Positions 6,823-11,082 of a stretch of DNA of 11,082 nt are shown in pieces. The notes under the pieces were generated by a model. The model was not told where the DNA came from, did no database searches, and saw nothing but the letters and a program-made list of their open reading frames with translations. The number at the start of each line of letters is the position of its first letter. Within the stretch, counting starts at the first letter, position 1. The position numbers and the translations under genes were made by a program. This stretch comes from Pavlovales sp. CCMP2436 (taxonomy: Eukaryota; Haptophyta; Pavlovophyceae; Pavlovales), in assembly GCA_026770615.1 (NCBI GenBank), contig MU631767.1:51333-62414 (forward strand). Reading direction: 5' to 3'.

Positions 6823-7062
6823 ATGCTCCTCGCAAAGAACACCAGCAAGTCGGCGGCGCGCGTGCACCGCGCGCTGCTCTCGACGCGGGTGAGCTCGCCC
6901 GGCTTCTCCGTCCCGCCGCCCATGCCGATCGCCCGCGCCCCGGACAGCCTCGAGCTCAACGCGCAGAGGCAGAAGGAGCGCATGGCCAGCGAGTTCGCGC
7001 GCCAGCTGATCGCCGCGGCGCAGGTGCGGACGACCGAGGAGCGCCCTCCACCGGGCCTCTAG
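6823..7062 (+). CDS. Small hypothetical ORF or first exon, GC-rich
   Basis: From the ATG at 6823 the frame encodes 79 residues and ends in TAG TAG. Nearly every third position is G or C, as in the gene at 8286, so it is probably coding. Residues 1-20 are basic and Ser/Ala-rich, 25-42 Pro-rich, and 43-72 form an amphipathic helix (LNAQRQKERMASEFARQLIA). The frame is open back to a stop at 6757 without another ATG. GCGGCGCAG|GTGCGG at 7018-7029 resembles the donor of the coiled-coil gene (AAGCAG|GTACCC), so the real exon may end at about 7023 with splicing into sequence further right. The product is not recognised. Its Pro-rich linker followed by a helix resembles the end of the gene at 2005 in layout, not clearly in sequence. 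Confidence 0.4.
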   Translation: MLLAKNTSKSAARVHRALLSTRVSSPGFSVPPPMPIARAPDSLELNAQRQKERMASEFARQLIAAAQVRTTEERPPPGL

Positions 7063-7093
7063 TAGGGCTCGCGCCCCAAGGTGCGCATCCCGT

Positions 7094-7145
7094 CCCGTCG
7101 CCGCGAGCTCGCGCTCGCGGCGACGGGCGAGCTCGCGGCGACGGG
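7094..7145. repeat. GC hairpin with a duplicated right arm
   Basis: CCCGTCGCCGCGAGC (7094-7108) pairs perfectly with 7113-7127 around a TCGC loop. An identical second right arm lies at 7131-7145, so two alternative 15-bp stems are possible. It follows the stop at 7062 by about 30 bp, so in RNA it would sit in a 3' region or intron. Confidence 0.75.
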
Positions 7146-7156
7146 GCCGTGCCACC

Positions 7157-7705
7157 ATGTCCGTCTTCCGCACTGTCTCCTGTTCTCCGGCTCTCTCTGG
7201 GCCTCTGTATATTCCTTCCCCCGCCGGCTTTCGCCGGCGCAGGGGCTCCCGTCGGGTGGGGCTGCCGGCGCAGTCACCCGCGAGGGTGCTTGCGTCGGCG
7301 CCTGCTCGCCTCGCAGCCGCGAGCTCTGTAAAGCACACGTCCCTTAACGACATTGGGCCGACTTCTGAAAGCATCTGCCTCCAGGCGGCGCGCCGCACGC
7401 TCGCCGGCGGGTCTCTCTGGCTTGCCAGACGACGCGACGGCGCGCGCCGCCCAGGTGCAGGTGTGGGTACGGCGAGGGGACGGGCGCGACTCGCATCTCT
7501 TCCTCCTCGCTTCTGGCGCATTCCGCCTCGCAAAGCCGACCAGCCGCAGCTTTTCAGCGCGCTGGTCAGCGGAGCGGGCGGGAGTTTACGCCAGCCTCAT
7601 CCACTCGGTCACATTGCAGCGTCGCCGTCCCTCACGGCGGAGATGCCTGTACACGCAGACTTGTATATTCGCAATGATCGCATTCAGAACCTGCATGCAG
7701 CCTGA
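7157..7705 (+). CDS. Weak candidate ORF with an ideal start context
   Basis: GCCACCATG at 7151-7159 is a textbook strong eukaryotic start and opens 182 codons. The first ~65 residues have no acidic residue and are rich in Ser, Ala and Arg, as in an organelle transit peptide. The rest is Arg/Pro/Ala-rich without a recognisable domain, and G/C preference at third positions is weaker than in the convincing genes. A GC hairpin (CGCCGGC-TTTC-GCCGGCG, about 7221) lies in the 5' part. It could be a chance ORF in GC-rich DNA. The alternative is that CGCCGGCGCAG at about 7240 or 7271 is a splice acceptor for the gene at 6823. Confidence 0.25.
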   Translation: MSVFRTVSCSPALSGPLYIPSPAGFRRRRGSRRVGLPAQSPARVLASAPARLAAASSVKHTSLNDIGPTSESICLQAARRTLAGGSLWLARRRDGARRPGAGVGTARGRARLASLPPRFWRIPPRKADQPQLFSALVSGAGGSLRQPHPLGHIAASPSLTAEMPVHADLYIRNDRIQNLHAA

Positions 7706-8076
7706 GCTGAACTTAAGCTCGGGTTGGATGTAGGTTACAGTAACACTTTATCGTTTATGGAAACTCGTATCTTAGCCGAGCCACCTGCAGACCCTTCAGT
7801 AGTCTCCGCCGGAGTGAGTTCGCGTCGCATCGTATTCGGAAGAATATATTTATGAATGGGATTCAAAATATATGATTTAGAGTTTAAGTATTAGGGTGGC
7901 CCACGCCATTGACGGCTTTGAAAAAATGTAATCAGATTCGGTCCAAAACGGGAGCAAAAAAGTTTTATTCGCACGTTCGGCCGGCCCTGCCAAAACGGGC
8001 CTTCGACGGCCGTCTCGCCCCTCCTCTCGCCGCCGCGGCTGCCGTATCGAGTGCCATGCTGGATGTCGTCCGGACG
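7706..8076. other. Spacer; isolated module edge at 7842-7867
   Basis: AGAATATATTTATGAATGGGATTCAA at about 7841-7867 repeats the AT-rich edge and the first ten bases of repeat module X, then diverges. No gene is clear. The plus-strand frame from about 7909 to 8286 is open but has no supported start. Confidence 0.35.
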
Positions 8077-8199
8077 TCACAGCGGGACTTCGAGCCAGAT
8101 CTCCGGGATCTTCGACCCCGCCACGTGGCCGTTGGCCTTGACAAGTTCGGTGGCGCGCGTAACCAGTGGCCGTTTGAACGGATTCAAACGTTCGCACAT
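8077..8199 (-). CDS. Possible short minus-strand ORF or exon
   Basis: The minus-strand frame is open from within the 5' region of the coiled-coil gene and ends at TGA 8077-8079. An ATG at 8199 gives 40 residues including RPLVTRATELVKANGHVAG and IPEIWLEVPL; upstream in frame it continues with DGPVLVRPREHWPRARS. Composition and third positions look coding-like, but so does the overlapping plus-strand frame, so strand cannot be settled by eye. If real it would be the last exon of a gene converging on or overlapping the 5' end of the gene at 8286. No family is recognised. Confidence 0.2.
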   Translation of the reverse strand: MCERLNPFKRPLVTRATELVKANGHVAGSKIPEIWLEVPL

Positions 8200-8285
8200 C
8201 GATCGAGCGCGGGGCCAGTGCTCGCGGGGGCGCACAAGGACGGGTCCATCCCGGGAGCCGTGAGGCTCAATCGACCGAGTGGATA

Positions 8286-10346
8286 ATGGCGGGCGCCTCG
8301 TCGAGCGCGGCAGCCTCGCTGCCCTCCCGGCCGCTCATCGGCTCCGGTCCCGAGATGAGCTCAAATGGTGGTTTTGGGGTCCTCGAGGTCGAGCAGCCGT
8401 TGCTCGAGCAGACTGTGGCCGGGCGGGTGAAGGCTGCGCTCTACGCGCTCATTGCCGTCGAAGAGGCCAACGACCGCCCTGGCCGGCCCGCCTCGCTCGA
8501 CCTCAAGGTGGTCAAGGAGGTGCTCAAGGCGACGCGCAACGTGCACGCTGAGCTCAACACTGAGGAGCCCGTGAAGCTCAAGGCCATGGGCATCGCCAAC
8601 CTCAAGGTCGCCCTCGCCTTCGCTATCGCTGACCAGCTCGGGTGTGCGTCAGTGCTGGTCCGCGAGCGCGGGATCGATGAATACAGGATCGCTGCCTGCA
8701 TCAAGATCGGCAATTATGTCCTCACCAGGGTGTCGCGCTCGGTGATCGACTTCCCCGACTGCTCGCGGGCGGCGTCCGAGGCAGAGTTCGCGCCGGTGAC
8801 GATGCAAGCAGTGGCGGGTGTGGTGGCGGCAGCATCGCCGAGCAGCGCGGCGAGCGCGCGCACGCCAGTGCCGCAGCGCGCGGTCGCGCTGCCGGTGGGC
8901 GAGGGCTATGAGGCGATGATTGAGCTCAGAGCTCTCGCTGCCAGGCTGACACAGCAGCGCGACGCGGGCGAGGCAAAGATCGCGCTGCTGCACACTGCGG
9001 TCGCGGAGGAGACGCTGCGCCGCGAGCTCGCCGAGAGGGGCGAGGTGGCCGAGCGCAAGCGCGCCGAGGCGAGCGAGTGCGTGGCCAACAAAATTGCCAA
9101 CAAGGCAATTAAGGCGGCCAAGCAGGTACCCCCCCCCCCGCGCGCGCGCTACCCCCACGTTTGCGCCTCACGCTCGCTATAATCTTCCCCTCGCCCCCCG
9201 ACTCCGCCCGCCGCCCCCGCCCGTCGCGCAGGAGTGCGACGAGACGATAGCCGCGTCGAGGGAGGAGGTGGGCATAGCACACTCTGAGCAGGTGCGGTTC
9301 GGCCGGGAGACTGCCTCCGCGGTGAGCGCGAACCGCAGGCTCGAGGCAGCGCATGCCAAGCTCGTGGCAGAGCGCGAGGCAGAGCACGCGCGAGAGCTCG
9401 TGGACGCGCGGCACAAGCACGGCAGGCTCTCGCAACTGCTACGGGAGGTCGAGCGCAGGTTCGCCGACACGCGCGCGGAATTGCAGACGGTCAAGGGCAA
9501 GGCCTCAGCTGCCACGGTGGAGGCTGCGGCTTCGGCCCGCGACGCCGCACAGGGGAAGCGGCGGCTTGCGCGCTTGGTCGGCAGCTCTGCTCTCGCTGAG
9601 CGCGTGCTCCGGAGATCCGAGGCGGGGCGCTCACTCGCTGTCGAGCGCGCAAAGAAACTGGCGCTGCAGCTCGCCGCGCTCAGCACAATGCGAGGCGCGG
9701 GGGCGCAGGCAGAGTTGACGCGGCTCGGGCGCGAGGTGTCCTCTCTCGGTGCGCAGCTCGAGCAGGCGACCGCTAGCGGTAAAAAGCGCAAACGCGAGGT
9801 GGAGGACGCGCGCCATCGCGAGCGGCTCGCGCAAAAGGCCGCCGACTCCGCTCGCAAGCGGCAGCGCGGGTAACTTAGTTATTATAATATAATACTATGC
9901 AATTATAATAATTTACTATAAATATGTAATTAATAAGTATAAACTAAGATTAATTCTATAATATTAATACTAATTATTATAAATACTCAGCTTAGTTATT
10001 TATATAGTTTATAAGTATAATACTCACAATACACCCCCCCCCTCTCCCCCACTCCCGCGGCGCCCTCCGTCCGTCGCGCAGGCCCGCCGAGAAGCCGAGC
10101 TACTCGGTCGACGCGGAGATTGACGGCGACCTCGCGGCCGCACTCGCGGCGGTGGAGGCCGTTCAGCACCTACACGAGGTCGACCGCGTCGAGTGGGAGG
10201 GAGAGCGGACGAGGCTCGAGCTGGACATTGCGAAGCTGCGGTCCATCGCCGAGCCGTCCGCCAGGGAGGTCAAGCAGCGGATGGCGACGATCGAGGTCGC
10301 GATGCTGCTACTGCACACGCGGCACGGCGTCGCGCTCAACCAGTAG
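8286..10346 (+). CDS. Three-exon gene for a coiled-coil, probably nuclear protein
   Basis: Exons are 8286-9125, 9232-9869 and 10082-10346. Both junctions obey GT-AG and keep the frame; the second splits a glycine codon. The 580-residue product has a Ser/Ala-rich start, a helical domain at about 37-155 (with KLKAMGIANLKVALAFAIAD), an Ala/Ser/Pro linker at 170-205, and then long Ala/Glu/Arg heptad-rich helices at about 206-492 and 507-572, typical of coiled coils. GKKRKREVE (463-471) and RKRQRG (488-493) are likely nuclear localisation signals. The ATG at 8286 has a good context (A at -3, G at +4); M24 is an alternative start. No family is recognised. After the TAG at 10344 the same frame continues for 69 codons of coding-like sequence, so the annotated end may be a nonsense mutation or readthrough stop. 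G/C-rich third positions mark all three exons. It may derive from a transposase (weak inference from the continuation). Confidence 0.7.
9126..9231 (+). other. Intron 1 of the coiled-coil gene
   Basis: The 106-bp intron runs from GTACCCCCC to CCCGTCGCGCAG. It is C-rich with a CG-alternating patch, phase 0. Without splicing the frame of exon 1 stops after 18 codons; with splicing it joins a 212-codon coiled-coil exon. Confidence 0.8.
9870..10081 (+). other. Intron 2 of the coiled-coil gene, AT-rich core
   Basis: The 212-bp intron begins GTAACTTAG and ends CCGTCCGTCGCGCAG, the same last 11 bases as intron 1. The first ~150 bp are almost pure A/T in an otherwise GC-rich gene. It splits a Gly codon (GG|G). 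CTTAGTTATT occurs near both ends of the AT core (9874 and 9994). Confidence 0.75.
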
Positions 10347-10556
10347 CACAAGTGCACTGCTCTCATCTGCTGGCACGTTGCGCGTGTCAAGGACATTGTG
10401 CTGCCCAGCCGCTCGACGTGCCAGCGGCGCGTGGGCGCCCTCAAGCACCTCTCCGACCAGCAAATGGCCGCGCTCATGCAGGCCATGGCGCAGGCGGATG
10501 CCCCAGTCAACGTGATGGCCGATGGCGGCTCGGTCGGTGGCTACCACATTATGTGA
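10347..10556 (+). pseudogene. In-frame continuation after the TAG (69 codons)
   Basis: Directly after the TAG the same frame runs on for 69 codons to TGA at 10554. It keeps the strong G/C third-position bias (for example CTG CCC AGC CGC TCG ACG TGC CAG CGG CGC) and natural composition. Features are a Trp/Val helix, LPSRSTCQRRVGALKHLS at about 19-36 of the extension, and VNVMADGGSVGGYHIM at its end. LPSR(S/T)T preceding a helix and an Asp-Gly-Gly-Ser after a strand recall several cut-and-paste transposase families just before and at the start of the RNase H-like fold; this is a weak resemblance. The stop may replace CAG (Gln) by a C-to-T change, since CAG precedes it. The closing TGA lies within the first copy of the downstream repeat motif, so the original C-terminus is probably lost. 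Confidence 0.55.
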
Positions 10557-10574
10557 CAAGTTAGTTATGTGACA

Positions 10575-11082
10575 GAATATATGTGACAATTTAGTTATAG
10601 TGATATACAAGTGGCTTGACAAGTTGGCTATAGTTGGGGGGGGAGGGTGGGGGTCCAGCTGAACTCGTCGACGACTGTATTATTTTCGCTTTGCGACCGT
10701 CTCCGCCTTCATCAATGCGCATAAGGCTATGTATAAGGTATATACTTAGTTACTAAAGCTGAATATTCGTGACAAGTTAGTCATGCAACTTACAAGTGGC
10801 TTAACAAGTTGGCCATAGTTGGGGGGGGAGGGTGGAGGTCCAGCTGAACTCATCGACGACTGTATTATTTTCGCTTTGCGACCGCCTCCGTTTTCATCAA
10901 TGCGCATAAGGCTATGTAGATATATACTAAAGCTGAATATGTGTGACAAGTTAGTTATACAAGTGGCTTGACAAGTTGGCTATAGTTGGGGGGGAGGGTG
11001 GGGGTCCAGCTGAACTCGTCGACGACTGTATTATTTTCGATTTACGACCGTCTCCGCCTTCATCAATGCGCATAAGGTACAT
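10575..11082 (+). repeat. Tandem array, three units of ~175-185 bp, cut by the edge
   Basis: Units begin GAATAT at 10575, 10761 and 10935; lengths are 186, 174 and at least 148 bp. Each holds TGTGACAA-TTAGTTA, ACAAGTGGCTT-ACAAGTTGGC, a G-rich run, CAGCTGAACTC-TCGACGACTG, and CATCAATGCGCATAAGG. The units differ by point changes and small indels. A partial leading copy of TGTGACAAGTTAGTTAT begins at 10552, at the stop of the preceding frame. Confidence 0.9.
10636..10653 (+). other. G-quadruplex-type motif, repeated in each tandem unit
   Basis: G8-A-G3-T-G5 allows four G3 tracts with loops of 1-2 bases. Unit 3 keeps it (G7-A-G3-T-G5, 10988-11004). Unit 2 (10821-10838) has the last run broken by an A and is weaker. 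Confidence 0.6.

Noticed and set aside
6787..7533. Minus-strand ORF of 248 residues
   Set aside because: Extremely Arg-rich low-complexity product overlapping the better plus-strand ORF at 6823; its 3' half mirrors GC hairpins. Treated as a shadow.
8441..9857. Long minus-strand frames (169 and 226 residues) opposite the coiled-coil gene
   Set aside because: Ser/Ala/Arg-rich mirror images of Glu/Ala/Arg codons; the plus strand has matching splice sites that join its frames.
10344..10346. TAG reassigned to an amino acid in this organism
   Set aside because: Other likely genes here end with TAG (7060-7062) or other stops without coding-like continuation; one case does not support a changed code.
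10746..10949. Minus-strand ORF within the tandem array
   Set aside because: It lies wholly in repeat units, is not kept in frame across units and includes the C-run of the G-rich motif.

Overview
This is nuclear DNA from a eukaryote, most likely a GC-rich unicellular alga or similar protist. The evidence is a gene with two GT-AG introns that restore a continuous reading frame, a Tim17/Tim22/Tim23-type membrane protein (a eukaryotic organelle family), a reverse-transcriptase-like fragment, very high G/C at third codon positions in the best genes, and AT-rich, repeat-laden spacers. No Shine-Dalgarno-led operon, rRNA, tRNA or CRISPR array was seen. A haptophyte or stramenopile alga would fit, but the sequence alone does not fix the lineage.

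Layout. (1) 1-253, minus strand: N-terminal part of a reverse-transcriptase-like ORF that runs off the left edge. (2) 248-624 and 3853-4361: a long inverted repeat whose arms lie about 3.2 kb apart. The left arm ends at the ATG of the RT-like ORF. Between the arms lie a Tim17-family gene (984-1496, minus) and a divergent Cys/Ser/Pro-rich gene (2005-2712, plus) sharing a ~508-bp spacer, followed by a 418-bp foldback element (2865-3282) with a 43-bp hairpin inside it. (3) 3358-6288: nested repeat debris. It holds two repeat modules in several copies, two copies of one ~166-bp MITE family in opposite orientation (one with a clear TA target duplication inside a module copy), a phased ATCGCG cluster and one medium-GC ORF on the minus strand. 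(4) 6289-8285: AT-rich spacer, then a small GC-rich ORF or exon (6823-7062), a GC hairpin cluster and weaker candidate ORFs. (5) 8286-10346: a three-exon gene for a 580-residue, largely coiled-coil, probably nuclear protein. After its TAG stop the same frame stays open for 69 more codons with coding-like sequence, so the TAG may be a recent nonsense mutation, a readthrough stop or a sequence error. (6) 10575-11082: three tandem units of about 175-185 bp, each with a G-rich run, cut by the right edge.

The genes do not form an obvious pathway. The host-like gene is the Tim17-family one. The coiled-coil gene and its continuation have weak transposase-like traits, and much of the rest is retroelement and DNA-transposon debris. 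The most interesting points are the in-frame TAG, the two introns with an identical 3' end, the inverted repeat that stops at the RT-like ATG, and the nested foldback and MITE insertions.
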